From Deltaproteobacteria bacterium (GTDB lineage: Bacteria > Myxococcota > JADLHZ01): a stretch of 64,000 nucleotides of DNA. This document shows, one piece after another, positions 48,927-57,894 of this stretch; the first letter of the stretch is position 1, and each line of letters opens with the position of its first letter. The notes under the pieces were generated by a model. That model ran no database searches. It was not told the DNA's origin and worked only from the letters and a program-made list of their open reading frames with translations. The DNA lies in contig JADLHZ010000122.1 of the NCBI GenBank assembly GCA_020848545.1, positions 95,415-159,414 of the forward strand. The letters are read 5' to 3'. Position numbers and translations under genes: made by a program.

Positions 48927-49251
48927 AACGCCCCTTTCGGCCTGTTCCACCCACCCGCGCTCCTCCCCTGGGCGATGTCGTTCTCCGCGCTCGGCCGTCA
49001 CGCGGGTTGAGGTGCGGCACAAGGGCTAAAATGTTTCTTGACGCGACGCAGCAAGAGGCGTAGACGGCGCACCGCGTCTGAGCCGCCTGAGCGGATGAGT
49101 TGAAGTGGCGAAAGTACAAGGGATCGCAAGCAGAGTTTTCGGCGTGCTTACAAGGATTTAGGCGGAAACAAATGGGCTCTGTTGCCGATATTTGTTGGAA
49201 CCCGAGTCCGCCACGTCAACACCGAATGGGTCAAGAGGGAGTGTAACTGCT
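48927..49251. promoter_or_regulatory. Upstream region of the exopolysaccharide operon
   Basis: 325 bases with no gene I can support. It must carry the promoter of the large plus-strand operon. Candidates are TAAAAT at 49027-49032 as a -10, with TTGAGG at 49007-49012 too close (14 bases), and TTGACG at 49037-49042 with TAGACG 17 bases on. Neither is convincing. No sigma-54 GG-N10-GC element was found where I looked. Confidence 0.35.
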
Positions 49252-50649
49252 GTGTATCCGTTCTTGTCGCAATTGACGCCTGGGTTCTATTCGAAGCTGA
49301 ACGCGGTCTGTGACATCGCGGTCCTGGCGATTTGCTACATCATTACGGCCACCTACGTGGGCGGCTCCGGCGCCGACATCCACTTGGTCGCCTCGTGTGC
49401 CTTCATCGGCACGGTCTGGTTCTTGGGCGCCGCGATCACGCGCTTCTACGACCCCTGGGCGCGCCGCGACGTCGGTGACGACATGGCGCTCCTCGTCGTC
49501 CTGCTCTTCGGCCTCGTCGTCGTGCTCGATCTCTTCGGCTTGATGTTGCCGGAAGGTCTGCCGATGCCGCGCCCGGGCCGCTTCCTCATCGTCTCGACCC
49601 CGGCGCTCGTTGCGCTGCGCCTCATGGTCTTTCGCGGCCTCTACGCGAGCGAGAAGCCGGAGGACCAAGTCTTGATCGTCGGCGCGGGCGTGTTCGGCCG
49701 CGAGACGTCGATGGACCTCACGCACAAAGGCCGTAGAAACGTCATCGGCTTTCTGACCTTCGCGGGCCAAGACGCCAAGATCAAGCTCGACGCGCCGGTG
49801 CTCGGCTCGACCGACGACATCGAGCAGATCCTCAAGCACCACGTGGTCGACGAAGTGTACATCGCCGGCAACCCGACGAAGGGCCCCGAGATCGCTGCCG
49901 CGATGCAGAACGTCATCAAGATCTGCGAGCGCTTCGGCGTTCCCTTCGCGCTGCCGGCGCAGCCGTTCCGCTTCGATCGCGCGCAACCTTATGATCAGCA
50001 AGCGGTGGCCGATGGCTACTTGCACTACCTGAGCATCAAGCCGCAGCGCTATCAGATGGCGTTGAAGCGCCTCTTCGACATCGTCGCGTCGTCGCTCGGC
50101 CTGTGGGTGCTCTCGCCGTTGCTCATCGGCGTCGCGATCGGCATCAAGCTCACGTCGCGCGGCCCGATCTTCTTCAAGCAGCAGCGCGTCGGCCTGCACG
50201 GCAAGAAGTTCTCGATGCTGAAGTTCCGCTCGATGGTGACGAACGCCGAGGCGCTCAAAGACAAGCTCATGCAGCAGAACGAGATGAGCGGCCCAGTGTT
50301 CAAGATGAAGAAGGACCCGCGCATCACGGCGATCGGCCGCTTCATCCGCAAGTACTCGATCGACGAGCTGCCGCAGCTCATCAACGTCCTGCGCGGCGAC
50401 ATGAGCGTCGTCGGTCCACGCCCGCCGGTCCCGAGCGAAGTCGCCAAGTACGAGTCGTGGCAGCGCCGCCGCCTGAGCGTGCGCCCGGGCCTCACCTGCA
50501 TCTGGCAGGTCAGCGGCCGCAACGAGATCTCGTTCGAGGAGTGGATGTACCTCGACATGCTCTACGTCGATAACTGGAGCCTCGTCCTCGACTTCAGCTT
50601 GATCCTCAAGACGGTTCCCGTCGTCATCACCGGCCGCGGCGCATCGTAA
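49252..50649 (+). CDS. Polyprenyl-phosphate sugar-1-phosphate transferase (EpsZ/WbaP type)
   Basis: 465 residues from the GTG at 49252, preceded by GAGGGAG at ten bases. An alternative TTG at 49192 has no ribosome site. Four or five N-terminal helices, then a nucleotide-fold middle (Val-Leu-Ile-Val-Gly-Ala-Gly-Val-Phe-Gly-Arg-Glu), one more helix and the catalytic sugar transferase domain from about residue 265: Gln-Gln-Arg-Val-Gly, Met-Leu-Lys-Phe-Arg-Ser-Met, Asp-Glu-Leu-Pro-Gln-Leu, Gly-Pro-Arg-Pro-Pro. It places the first sugar on undecaprenyl phosphate in the inner membrane. First gene of the operon. Confidence 0.93.
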   Translation: MYPFLSQLTPGFYSKLNAVCDIAVLAICYIITATYVGGSGADIHLVASCAFIGTVWFLGAAITRFYDPWARRDVGDDMALLVVLLFGLVVVLDLFGLMLPEGLPMPRPGRFLIVSTPALVALRLMVFRGLYASEKPEDQVLIVGAGVFGRETSMDLTHKGRRNVIGFLTFAGQDAKIKLDAPVLGSTDDIEQILKHHVVDEVYIAGNPTKGPEIAAAMQNVIKICERFGVPFALPAQPFRFDRAQPYDQQAVADGYLHYLSIKPQRYQMALKRLFDIVASSLGLWVLSPLLIGVAIGIKLTSRGPIFFKQQRVGLHGKKFSMLKFRSMVTNAEALKDKLMQQNEMSGPVFKMKKDPRITAIGRFIRKYSIDELPQLINVLRGDMSVVGPRPPVPSEVAKYESWQRRRLSVRPGLTCIWQVSGRNEISFEEWMYLDMLYVDNWSLVLDFSLILKTVPVVITGRGAS

Positions 50650-50687
50650 GCTCGCGATACAGGCCCATCTGCTTCGTTGCTCGTCGC

Positions 50688-50726
50688 TCCGCTGCTCGAC
50701 GTAGCTTCGCTACGCCTCCGCTGCTC
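50688..50726. repeat. Hairpin flanked by 10-base direct repeats
   Basis: Two copies of TCCGCTGCTC (50688-50697 and 50717-50726) flank the stem-loop GTAGC-TTC-GCTAC at 50701-50713, in the 147-base gap before the flippase gene. It may act as an attenuator or be a small dispersed repeat. Confidence 0.6.
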
Positions 50727-50796
50727 ACTCTGTCGCATATGAACCTGCGAAATACGCGGTACACCTTTTGCCCAGCCGTTATTATCCTGTGACGAG

Positions 50797-52314
50797 ATGA
50801 ACGCCCCTCCCGTGCACACGACGCACTCAGACTCGCTCGTTGCCGTGCGCAACGCCATGAAGCTCGGGATGTCGCTGCTCGGCACCTGGGCGGTCGCGCT
50901 CGGGATCAAGCTGGTGTTGCCGCGCTATCTCGGCCCGACCGACTTCGGCGTCGTCAACTTCGCCGAGAACTTCGCGGCCGCGTGGTTCGTCCTCACCGGC
51001 TTCGGCATCGACACCTACGTCCGCAAAGAGATCCCCGTCCGCCTCGAGCACGCCAACGAGTTCTTCGGCAGCGTCTACCTCCTGCGGCTCGTGGCGTCGG
51101 CCGCGCTGCTCGCCGTGATCGCGGGAGTGCTCATCGCCACCGGCCGCGACGGTGTCGTCTTGCGCACCGTGCTCTGCTTCGCGCTCGGCCAAGTGTTCTT
51201 CACCTCGAACAACACCTACGCCGCGATCCTGCACGCCAGTGGTCACGTCAACGGCGTCGCCATCTTGAACGTCGTCGCCAAGCTCGTCTGGGGCGCAGGC
51301 ATCGTCCTCGGTTTTCTTTTCGGCCGCCACTTGGAGGTGGTGGGCATCGCGTTTGCTGCAGCCGAAGGGGTCAAAGCCGGCGCGCTCGCCTACTTGACGC
51401 GAAGGCATGTGGCGCTGCCGCTCGTGTGGAACCCGCTGGCGCTGAAGACGGTGATGAAGGCGTCGTTGCCCTTCTTCCTCGTGGCGCTGTCAGGAACGCT
51501 CTCGAACCGCATCGACGTCACCATCATCGAGTTCCTCGCCAACAAGACCGAGGTCGGCTGGTACGGCGCCGCCACCAACGTTGCAGGCCTCGCGCTCTTG
51601 CTGACGCCGCTCATCGGCTGGGTGCTCTTGCCGCTGTCGTCGCGGGCGGCGTCGCGCGGCGAAGAAGAGCTCCTGATCGTCACGCGCCGCTCGATCGAGC
51701 TCATCCTGAGCATCGCGTTTCCTGTTTCACTCATGCTGATGCTCGGCGCCGACGTCGTCGTCGCTCTGCTCTTTGGCGATGCGTACCTGCCGGCGATCCC
51801 CGCGCTGCGCACGCTCTCGGGCATGTTCGTGCTCACGTACTTGGCCATGGTCGCGACGACGACGCTCGTGCGGCTGGAAAGGAGCTGGTACGTCACGGTC
51901 GTCACCTTGGGCGGCGTCGTCTTGCAGATCGCGCTGAATATCGTGCTGATTCCGATCGTCGGTCCTAAGATCGGCGATGGCGGCGCCGGCTTGGCGAGCG
52001 CGCTGTCGGTCATCACCTCGGAGGTCGTCATCACGGTCGCGCTGCTGGCCGCGCTCGGCAACAAGGCGTTCGACAAGCGCAGCATCAGCCGTCTCGCGCG
52101 GACGGCGCTCGTCGTCGGCGCGGTCATCGCGATCGATCGTGCGCTCGTTCCCGAGGTCCTCGCGCTCGGCTGGGACGTGCGGCTCGCCGGTGCCCTTCGT
52201 GTCGCGATCGATGCGATGAGCTACGCGGTCCTCGTCGTCCTCACCGGCGCCCTCGACCTCGGGGAGCTCATCGGGTTTATAAGACAAGCCATCGCGCAAA
52301 AGAGAGGGACTTGA
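50797..52314 (+). CDS. Wzx-type polysaccharide flippase
   Basis: 505 residues with about fourteen membrane helices, the topology of MOP-superfamily lipid-linked oligosaccharide flippases. The N-terminal Leu-Pro-Arg-Tyr-Leu-Gly-Pro-Thr-Asp-Phe-Gly-Val-Val-Asn-Phe is the typical first-helix motif. It would turn undecaprenyl-linked repeat units to the periplasmic face for polymerisation. Position between the priming transferase and the export lipoprotein matches Wzx/Wzy loci of myxobacteria. Confidence 0.92.
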   Translation: MNAPPVHTTHSDSLVAVRNAMKLGMSLLGTWAVALGIKLVLPRYLGPTDFGVVNFAENFAAAWFVLTGFGIDTYVRKEIPVRLEHANEFFGSVYLLRLVASAALLAVIAGVLIATGRDGVVLRTVLCFALGQVFFTSNNTYAAILHASGHVNGVAILNVVAKLVWGAGIVLGFLFGRHLEVVGIAFAAAEGVKAGALAYLTRRHVALPLVWNPLALKTVMKASLPFFLVALSGTLSNRIDVTIIEFLANKTEVGWYGAATNVAGLALLLTPLIGWVLLPLSSRAASRGEEELLIVTRRSIELILSIAFPVSLMLMLGADVVVALLFGDAYLPAIPALRTLSGMFVLTYLAMVATTTLVRLERSWYVTVVTLGGVVLQIALNIVLIPIVGPKIGDGGAGLASALSVITSEVVITVALLAALGNKAFDKRSISRLARTALVVGAVIAIDRALVPEVLALGWDVRLAGALRVAIDAMSYAVLVVLTGALDLGELIGFIRQAIAQKRGT

Positions 52315-52316
52315 CC

Positions 52317-52907
52317 GTGCGAAGATCTGCTTTTCTCTGCCTCACGATCGCCGCGTTGCTCACCGGCTGCGCCGCGACCGGCAAGTACGTCGACGTCGAT
52401 CGCTTGGACGACACGCTGATGTTACCGCCGACCGGCTACATCATCGGGCGCGGCGACGTGCTGAACATCACCGTGCTCAACCAGGCCGCGCTCGGCGGCC
52501 GCGTGATGGTACGCAGCGACGGCTACATCTCGTTCACCTTCGTCAACGACGTCCTCGCGGCGGGCAAGTCCCCCGCCGAGCTCGCCGCGCAGTTGCAGAC
52601 GCAGCTCAAGGTGTTCTTGCAGACGCCGGTCGTCACCGTGGCGGTCGAAACGTCGAAGCCGCTCAACGTGGCCGTGCTCGGCGAAGTCGTGCGCCCCGGC
52701 GCGTACACGATCGACAACGGCGCCAGCGTCCTGCAAGCGCTCGCGGCGGCTGGCGGGCTCACCGAGTTCGCCGGATCGGGCAGCATCCTCGTCGTTCGCC
52801 AGCGCCCGCAGATGCGCGTCAAGGTGCGCTACGGCGATCTCGTGGCCGGGCGCGGTAAGGGGCTCGCGTTTCGCCTGCAAGACGGTGATGCGATCGTCGT
52901 CGAGTAA
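52317..52907 (+). CDS. Short polysaccharide export (OPX) lipoprotein
   Basis: 196 residues from the GTG at 52317 (GAGAGGG eight bases upstream; TTG at 52311 is too near it). Lipoprotein signal ending Leu-Leu-Thr-Gly-Cys. A polysaccharide-export domain (Tyr-Ile-Ile-Gly-Arg-Gly-Asp-Val-Leu-Asn-Ile) is followed by one SLBB domain (Val-Ala-Val-Leu-Gly-Glu-Val-Val-Arg-Pro-Gly-Ala-Tyr). It lacks the long Wza-type C-terminal helix that makes an outer-membrane pore. Short OPX proteins of this class are known to need a separate beta-barrel porin, which the next gene supplies. Confidence 0.92.
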   Translation: MRRSAFLCLTIAALLTGCAATGKYVDVDRLDDTLMLPPTGYIIGRGDVLNITVLNQAALGGRVMVRSDGYISFTFVNDVLAAGKSPAELAAQLQTQLKVFLQTPVVTVAVETSKPLNVAVLGEVVRPGAYTIDNGASVLQALAAAGGLTEFAGSGSILVVRQRPQMRVKVRYGDLVAGRGKGLAFRLQDGDAIVVE

Positions 52908-52910
52908 CGC

Positions 52911-54143
52911 GTGCTTGTCTTCGCGCTCGTGCTGTCAGCGCTCTCCGTCGCGCAAGTCGACGCGACGTGGTCGGCCGGGCTGCGCACCGAGCTGCGCGCG
53001 CGCACCCCCGGTCTCGCCGATCAGAACGGCGTGATCCCGTTCTCGCTCGACTTCGAGCTGCAGCCGACCGCCGGCATCGTGTTCGCGGGCCGTCGCCTCC
53101 GCCTCGTGACGGGCTATGCGCCGCGCGTGTTCTTGCCGAACTTCGACAGCGGTCGTGGCCGGCCCGGCATGCTGCACCGTTGGGGCGCCGACCTCGCGAT
53201 CCGCGCGTCACGCACGCTGTCGGTCGATCTTTCGGAGATGGCGAGCTACGGGATCACCGATTTTTCGAGCCTCATCGGCCTCACCTCGAACTTCGATCGT
53301 GCGAATCCGCCGCGCCTCGAGGCGATTCCGCTCGGCGGCCTGCGGGTGACCACCGTCTCCTCTCGCACGCAGCTCGCGCTCTTTGGGCGGGGCTCGCGGC
53401 GGCTGACGACCAACGCCGGCCTCTATTACTCCGTGAGCGGCGGCGTCAGCGCGGTCGACCAAGCGACCTTGCCCTTGCAGTTTGGCCCCGGTCTCTTCGT
53501 CGATGTCGCGTATATGCTGGCGCGTTTTCATCAGCTCGGCGGCCGCTTCAACTTCGAGCAGACCGACTTTTCGACCGGCCAAAGCTTCACCGTCGCCGCG
53601 CTGGTCGGCCGTTGGGTGTGGACGTATCGCACCGGGTCGACGCTCACGGCGCAGGCCGGCGTCTCGGTCGTTCGCGGGTATTTGCCGACCGACGCCTTCT
53701 ATTCGGTCACCGTCGCGCCCTACGGGCGCCTGGCTTGGCAACAGACCTTCGACAGCCCCGCCGGCGCTTTCATTTTGCAGGTCAACGCCGGCATGGCACC
53801 GTTCTTGGATAGAGTGCTCGCCGCGTATTACGAACGATTGGAGCTCGGCGCGAGCGTGCTTTGGCGGGTGAACGACACGGTGCAATTTCGTTTGCAAGGT
53901 CAGTGGACAATGGCGCTTTTCGACCGAAACTATCAGGGGCAACAACTGTCGCTGACCGAGGCCGGGGTGCTCGTGCGCCTGAGCCCGAGGTTGAGCTTCG
54001 ACGCCGGTGGCCGCGTTTTGTGGGCCAACCAGCAGACGGGCGTTGCCGGTGTCGTTCCACCCGCGCAATTGCTTCCCGCTGCCGCGAACTTGCAGTGGCT
54101 CGCGTTCATCGGTTTGAGCGGGACGCTCGGTGGGGAGTTCTAA
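52911..54143 (+). CDS. Outer-membrane beta-barrel polysaccharide porin (Wzp/EpsX type)
   Basis: 410 residues from a GTG at 52911, three bases after the OPX gene. Signal peptide ending near Val-Ala-Gln-Val-Asp-Ala. The mature part is a series of amphipathic strands with alternating hydrophobic residues and Asp/Gly turns, ending in Gly-Glu-Phe, the terminal Phe expected for outer-membrane barrel insertion. Size suits an 18-strand barrel. Paired with the short OPX protein it should form the export channel. Confidence 0.85.
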   Translation: MLVFALVLSALSVAQVDATWSAGLRTELRARTPGLADQNGVIPFSLDFELQPTAGIVFAGRRLRLVTGYAPRVFLPNFDSGRGRPGMLHRWGADLAIRASRTLSVDLSEMASYGITDFSSLIGLTSNFDRANPPRLEAIPLGGLRVTTVSSRTQLALFGRGSRRLTTNAGLYYSVSGGVSAVDQATLPLQFGPGLFVDVAYMLARFHQLGGRFNFEQTDFSTGQSFTVAALVGRWVWTYRTGSTLTAQAGVSVVRGYLPTDAFYSVTVAPYGRLAWQQTFDSPAGAFILQVNAGMAPFLDRVLAAYYERLELGASVLWRVNDTVQFRLQGQWTMALFDRNYQGQQLSLTEAGVLVRLSPRLSFDAGGRVLWANQQTGVAGVVPPAQLLPAAANLQWLAFIGLSGTLGGEF

Positions 54144-54167
54144 TGTTCCAGGCTCAGGGCTGAACGC

Positions 54168-54341
54168 ATGGTGAAGTTGCTGCTCATGTCCTTGCTCATC
54201 GCGAACATCGCGCTGCCGGCGCGCTTTGCCAGCAGCAAGAACGCGCGCGTGGGGCTGCGCCGCACGGTCGCGTGGATGGTGATGTTCAACGGCTTCTATT
54301 TGTTCTTCTTGGTGGTCCTGTACCACCGGATGAGCGGCTGA
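54168..54341 (+). CDS. 57-residue two-helix membrane protein
   Basis: ATG at 54168, TGA at 54339-54341. Helix one (Lys-Leu-Leu-Leu-Met-Ser-Leu-Leu-Ile-Ala-Asn-Ile-Ala-Leu) and helix two (Ala-Trp-Met-Val-Met-Phe-Asn-Gly-Phe-Tyr-Leu-Phe-Phe-Leu-Val-Val-Leu-Tyr) are separated by a basic loop Ser-Ser-Lys-Asn-Ala-Arg-Val-Gly-Leu-Arg-Arg. It lies between the porin (24 bases) and the response regulator (8 bases) on the same strand, with codon use like its neighbours. Probably a real small protein of the export machinery; function unknown. Confidence 0.7.
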   Translation: MVKLLLMSLLIANIALPARFASSKNARVGLRRTVAWMVMFNGFYLFFLVVLYHRMSG

Positions 54342-54349
54342 GGATCGAT

Positions 54350-54766
54350 ATGAGTCAGACGAAAATCCGAAAACGCGCCGTCGTGATCGAGGACGTCCCC
54401 GATCTGCTGAAGCGCATGCGCATCCTGCTCGAGAACGAAGGCTTCGAGGTGTTCGGCGCCACCAACGGCGAGGCCGGCCTGAAGCTCGCGAAGGACCACA
54501 AGCCGGATCTCATCTGCGTCGATCTCACGCTGCCGAAGCTCAGCGGCTTCGACGTCTGCGAAGCCGTGCGCGCCGACGCCAACTTGAAGACGACGCCGCT
54601 CATCGTGATCAGCGCGCGCAGCACCCCCGACACCAAACAACAAGCGGAAGATTGCGGCGCCGACGCCTACATCGTCAAGCCGTTCAAGACGCGCGAGCTG
54701 ATGAGCGAGATCACGCGCGTGATCGAGCAGAAGAAGCAGGTGGCGCTGCAAGGAGTGAGACCGTGA
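54350..54766 (+). CDS. Single-domain response regulator of the exopolysaccharide operon
   Basis: 138 residues from the ATG at 54350. A CheY-like receiver with acidic pair Glu14-Asp15, phospho-acceptor Asp58 (Cys-Val-Asp-Leu-Thr-Leu-Pro), Ser89 and Lys110 (Ile-Val-Lys-Pro-Phe), so phosphorylation should work. No output domain. Myxococcus has a receiver-only protein, EpsW, in its EPS locus, and this looks like the counterpart. It likely controls the export machine by direct contact. Its histidine kinase is not in the window. The stop overlaps the next start (GTGA). Confidence 0.93.
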   Translation: MSQTKIRKRAVVIEDVPDLLKRMRILLENEGFEVFGATNGEAGLKLAKDHKPDLICVDLTLPKLSGFDVCEAVRADANLKTTPLIVISARSTPDTKQQAEDCGADAYIVKPFKTRELMSEITRVIEQKKQVALQGVRP

Positions 54767-56241
54767 GTGACCCGCGTCAGAGCAGCGATGACGGAGACTT
54801 GTTCGACTTCGGCCATGCGTTCCTCTTCGTCGGCTTCGTCTTTCGATCGATCCTGCGCCACAAGAAGTTCGCGCTGTCGATCGTCGGCTTCGTCCTCCTG
54901 GTGACGCTGGCGGCGTTGGTCTTCGCGCCGCGCACGTACAAGTCGGAGACGAAGATCCTCGCGCAGCGCAACCTGATCATGGCGACGCTCGGCAACCCGC
55001 ACCGATCGGTGCCGCACGACGCCGACATGCCGACGCGCTCGGCCGCCGAAGCGGTGTTGAAGCGCGACAACCTCGTGGCGCTGATCAAGCAAGTGAACCT
55101 GATGGACGAGTGGCGCACGACGCGCGCGCCGATCCTGGCGGCGCGCGATCGCATCGTCGAGCTGTTGTCCGGCGAAGCGAGCGAGGAAGATCGCTTGGAG
55201 CTGCTCGTCGGCCTGCTCTCGAAGCGGCTGACGGTGACGACCGAAGAAGGCACCGTGCTCATTGCGCTCGAGTGGCCAGACGCCACGCTCGCCTACCGGA
55301 TCGTGTCGGCGGCGCAGCAGAACTTCTTGGAGTCGCGCCACGCCGAAGAAGTGTCGAGCATCGCCGAGACGATCACCATCTTGGAAGGCCACGCGGCGAG
55401 CATCCGTGAGAACATCGAGAACGCGATCAACGACTTCGACAAGCCGCTCGCGGCGCCCGAGCCGGATCCGGCGGCGGCGGCCAAAGCGGCGGCGCGGCGC
55501 GCGGCGATGGCGCAGAACAGCGCGATGGATCGCGAGCGCGGCCAGCTGCGCACGATGATCTTCGCCAAGCGAAAGGCGATCACCGACCTCGAAGAGTTCA
55601 GAAATCGCCGCCTCGCCGAGCTGCAAGCCACCCTCGCCGAGCAGATGTCGGTCTACGCCGAGCAGCACCCGGCGGTGCTCAACACGAAGCAGACCATCGC
55701 CAGCCTGTCGATGGAGTCGCCCCAGATCGCCGCGCTGAAGAAGCAGGAGCAAGAGCTCATCTCCGAATACAAGACGAAGGGTGGCGTGCCGCTCCCGGCC
55801 GGCGCCGACGACGCGCTGCAAGGCACGCCGAGCCTCCCGTCGATCGGCGGCGGCATCGAAGGTCTGCGCAGCTCGGGCGCGCCGCGGCGGGCCGGCGGCG
55901 CCATGAGCGAGGAGGCGCAGAACTACGCCCGCGCACGCATCCGCGTCGCCATGGGCTCGTACGAAGAGCTCTCGGGCCGCATCGAAGGCGCGCGCATCGA
56001 GCTCGACACCACGCGTGCCGCGTTCAAGTACCGCTATTCGATCATCACGCCGCCGCTCTTGCCGAAGACGCCCGAGAAGCCGAACTTGGCGATGCTCGGG
56101 ATCGCCGGCATCATAGCGGCGTTCCTGCTCGCGCTCGGCGCCGCGTCGCTGCGCGACCTCGCGAGCGGCCGCGTGCTCGAGCCGTGGCAGGTCGAGAAGC
56201 ACTTGGGCCTCCCGGTGCTCGCCGAGCTCAGGGAAAAATGA
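54763..56241 (+). CDS. Wzz/Wzc-like chain-length determinant without kinase domain
   Basis: 492 residues from a GTG at 54763 with AAGGAG upstream. A first helix (about 29-50) leads to a Wzz periplasmic domain (Thr-Tyr-Lys-Ser-Glu-Thr-Lys-Ile-Leu), long coiled-coil helices (about 200-330, Lys/Glu/Ala-rich), a flexible Gly/Pro insertion near 355-390, and a second helix at about 447-470 with the usual Pro-Pro-Leu-Leu-Pro-Lys-Thr-Pro-Glu-Lys-Pro-Asn before it. Only about 20 cytoplasmic residues follow, so the tyrosine kinase domain of Wzc is missing. It would set polymer length and link polymerase to export. Confidence 0.92.
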   Translation: MSDPRQSSDDGDLFDFGHAFLFVGFVFRSILRHKKFALSIVGFVLLVTLAALVFAPRTYKSETKILAQRNLIMATLGNPHRSVPHDADMPTRSAAEAVLKRDNLVALIKQVNLMDEWRTTRAPILAARDRIVELLSGEASEEDRLELLVGLLSKRLTVTTEEGTVLIALEWPDATLAYRIVSAAQQNFLESRHAEEVSSIAETITILEGHAASIRENIENAINDFDKPLAAPEPDPAAAAKAAARRAAMAQNSAMDRERGQLRTMIFAKRKAITDLEEFRNRRLAELQATLAEQMSVYAEQHPAVLNTKQTIASLSMESPQIAALKKQEQELISEYKTKGGVPLPAGADDALQGTPSLPSIGGGIEGLRSSGAPRRAGGAMSEEAQNYARARIRVAMGSYEELSGRIEGARIELDTTRAAFKYRYSIITPPLLPKTPEKPNLAMLGIAGIIAAFLLALGAASLRDLASGRVLEPWQVEKHLGLPVLAELREK

Positions 56242-56257
56242 AGACGGGGAATATTCA

Positions 56258-56317
56258 CAGGGAGAACGGGAGAACGGGAGCTTTGCATCTCTGTTCTTCA
56301 GGCTCCCATTCTCCCTG
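56258..56317. repeat. Hairpin between the chain-length and polymerase genes, member of a dispersed repeat
   Basis: CAGGGAGAACGGGAG (56258-56272) and CTCCCATTCTCCCTG (56303-56317) pair with one mismatch in the 105-base gap. The left arm contains a GAGAACGG duplication. The right side plus ATTGGATTTC (56322-56331) is matched, in reverse complement and imperfectly, by bases 63793-63829 at the far end of the operon. Confidence 0.6.
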
Positions 56318-56346
56318 TTGAATTGGATTTCTTCGGAGTGTGACCC

Positions 56347-57894
56347 TTGGCCCGCGCAGACGTCCTCGCGCAACGCACCGGTGGCCTCGGCGGATATCTC
56401 GCCGGCATCCTGATCCTCGTGCCGCTCTCGGCGCTCGCGCTGATCATGGGCGAGGGCGAGTTTGCCGTCGCGCTTTCGCCGCTGATCATCGCGATCTTGG
56501 GCTTCGCCGTCATCCGCCTGCCGCTGCGGGTGACGATCACGGCGCTCGTCTTCGTGTGCATCGTCGTCGACAACCCCATGGAGAAGCCGGCCAACGGGCT
56601 CTGGCAGTCGCCGCTCTATCCCATCGGCAAATTGATCTTCGTCAACTTGAGCAAGCTCAGCGGCATCGGCGCGCTCGGCTTCTGTCTGCTGGACGCCGCG
56701 ATCGTGCTGTTTCTGTTGCTCAGCTGGTTTCGTAAGACGACCCGCGATCCGAGCGAGAAGGGCGCGATCGCGCCGATCAAGCCGCTGACCCAGCTGCTCG
56801 TTGCATCGTTCCTCATGGTCTGCTTCCTCGAGGCGTACGGCATCTCGCGCGGTGGCAACTTCAAGAACTCGCTCTGGCAGATCCGCTCGCTGCTCATGAT
56901 GCCGCTCGTCTGCTATCTCTTCATCCGCGCCTTTCGCCACCCGGATGACCTCAAGCCGCTCGGCACCGTGCTGATCGTCGGCTCGTGCATCAAGGCGCTC
57001 ATCGGCTTCTACTACTTCTGGGTCATCTGCCGGCCGCTACACATGAAGCCGCAGTACGTGACGAGCCACGCCGACACCATGCTCTACGCGACGTCCATCG
57101 GGCTCTTGATCTCGTACTGGCTCGAGACCCGCTCGCGGCGCTCGATCCTCGCCGCGCTCGTGGCGATCCCGATCATCATGATCGGCATCATCACGAACGA
57201 TCGCCGCTTGGTCTTCGTCAGTATTTTCGGCGGCTGCTTCACCATGTTCATGATGCTCGACTGGAAGATCCGCCGGCGCTTCATCCGCTACGGGTTGCTC
57301 GCCTCGCCGCTCCTCGCCGTCTACTTCGTCGCCGGCATGAATTCGAAGAGCATGGCGTTCATGCCGGTGCAGCGCATCATGAGCGTGGCGACGCAGGAAG
57401 ATCGCTCGAGCGGCACACGCGACATCGAGAACTTCAATCTGATCTGGACGCTGAAGCCGCGGCCGTTGATGGGCCAGGGCTTCGGCCACGAGTACAACGA
57501 GATCGTGCAGGCCGACAGCATCGCCAGCCTCTTCGCGCTCTATCGCTACATCGGCCACAACAGCGTGCTCTGGCTGTGGAGCGTGTCGGGCTTCGTCGGC
57601 TTCACGGTCATATGGATGTACCTCGCGGTCGGGGTCTATCTGCTCGTGCGCAGTTATCGCTTCGCGAAAGATCCGACGCACCGAGTGATGGCGATGACCT
57701 GCATCTTCGCCATCATCGCCTTCGAGCTGCAGGCGTGGGGCGACATGGGCATCGAGAATTGGAGCGGCGTGTTCTTGGTGGCGGCGTCGATCGCCGCGGC
57801 GAGTCGGCTCGCCGTGGCGACGGGCGCGTGGGGCAGAGCGCCTGCAGCCGCGGTCGAGGCGCCGAAGCTCGTGCTCGTCGGGAGCAAGGCATGA
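56347..57894 (+). CDS. O-antigen ligase/Wzy-type polymerase
   Basis: 515 residues from a TTG at 56347 with GGAG eight bases upstream. About twelve helices with a periplasmic loop containing Arg-Pro-Leu-Met-Gly-Gln-Gly-Phe-Gly-His-Glu-Tyr-Asn-Glu, typical of the Wzy_C family. The segment Gly-Ile-Ile-Thr-Asn-Asp-Arg-Arg-Leu-Val and Ser-Ser-Gly-Thr-Arg supply the Arg residues such enzymes use. It would join flipped repeat units in the periplasm. The stop overlaps the glycosyltransferase start (ATGA). Confidence 0.87.
   Translation: MARADVLAQRTGGLGGYLAGILILVPLSALALIMGEGEFAVALSPLIIAILGFAVIRLPLRVTITALVFVCIVVDNPMEKPANGLWQSPLYPIGKLIFVNLSKLSGIGALGFCLLDAAIVLFLLLSWFRKTTRDPSEKGAIAPIKPLTQLLVASFLMVCFLEAYGISRGGNFKNSLWQIRSLLMMPLVCYLFIRAFRHPDDLKPLGTVLIVGSCIKALIGFYYFWVICRPLHMKPQYVTSHADTMLYATSIGLLISYWLETRSRRSILAALVAIPIIMIGIITNDRRLVFVSIFGGCFTMFMMLDWKIRRRFIRYGLLASPLLAVYFVAGMNSKSMAFMPVQRIMSVATQEDRSSGTRDIENFNLIWTLKPRPLMGQGFGHEYNEIVQADSIASLFALYRYIGHNSVLWLWSVSGFVGFTVIWMYLAVGVYLLVRSYRFAKDPTHRVMAMTCIFAIIAFELQAWGDMGIENWSGVFLVAASIAAASRLAVATGAWGRAPAAAVEAPKLVLVGSKA

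Noticed and set aside
49166..49210. Possible sigma-54 promoter before the exopolysaccharide operon
   Set aside because: The GG and GC doublets near TGGGCTCTGTTGCC are only 7 or 8 bases apart instead of 10.
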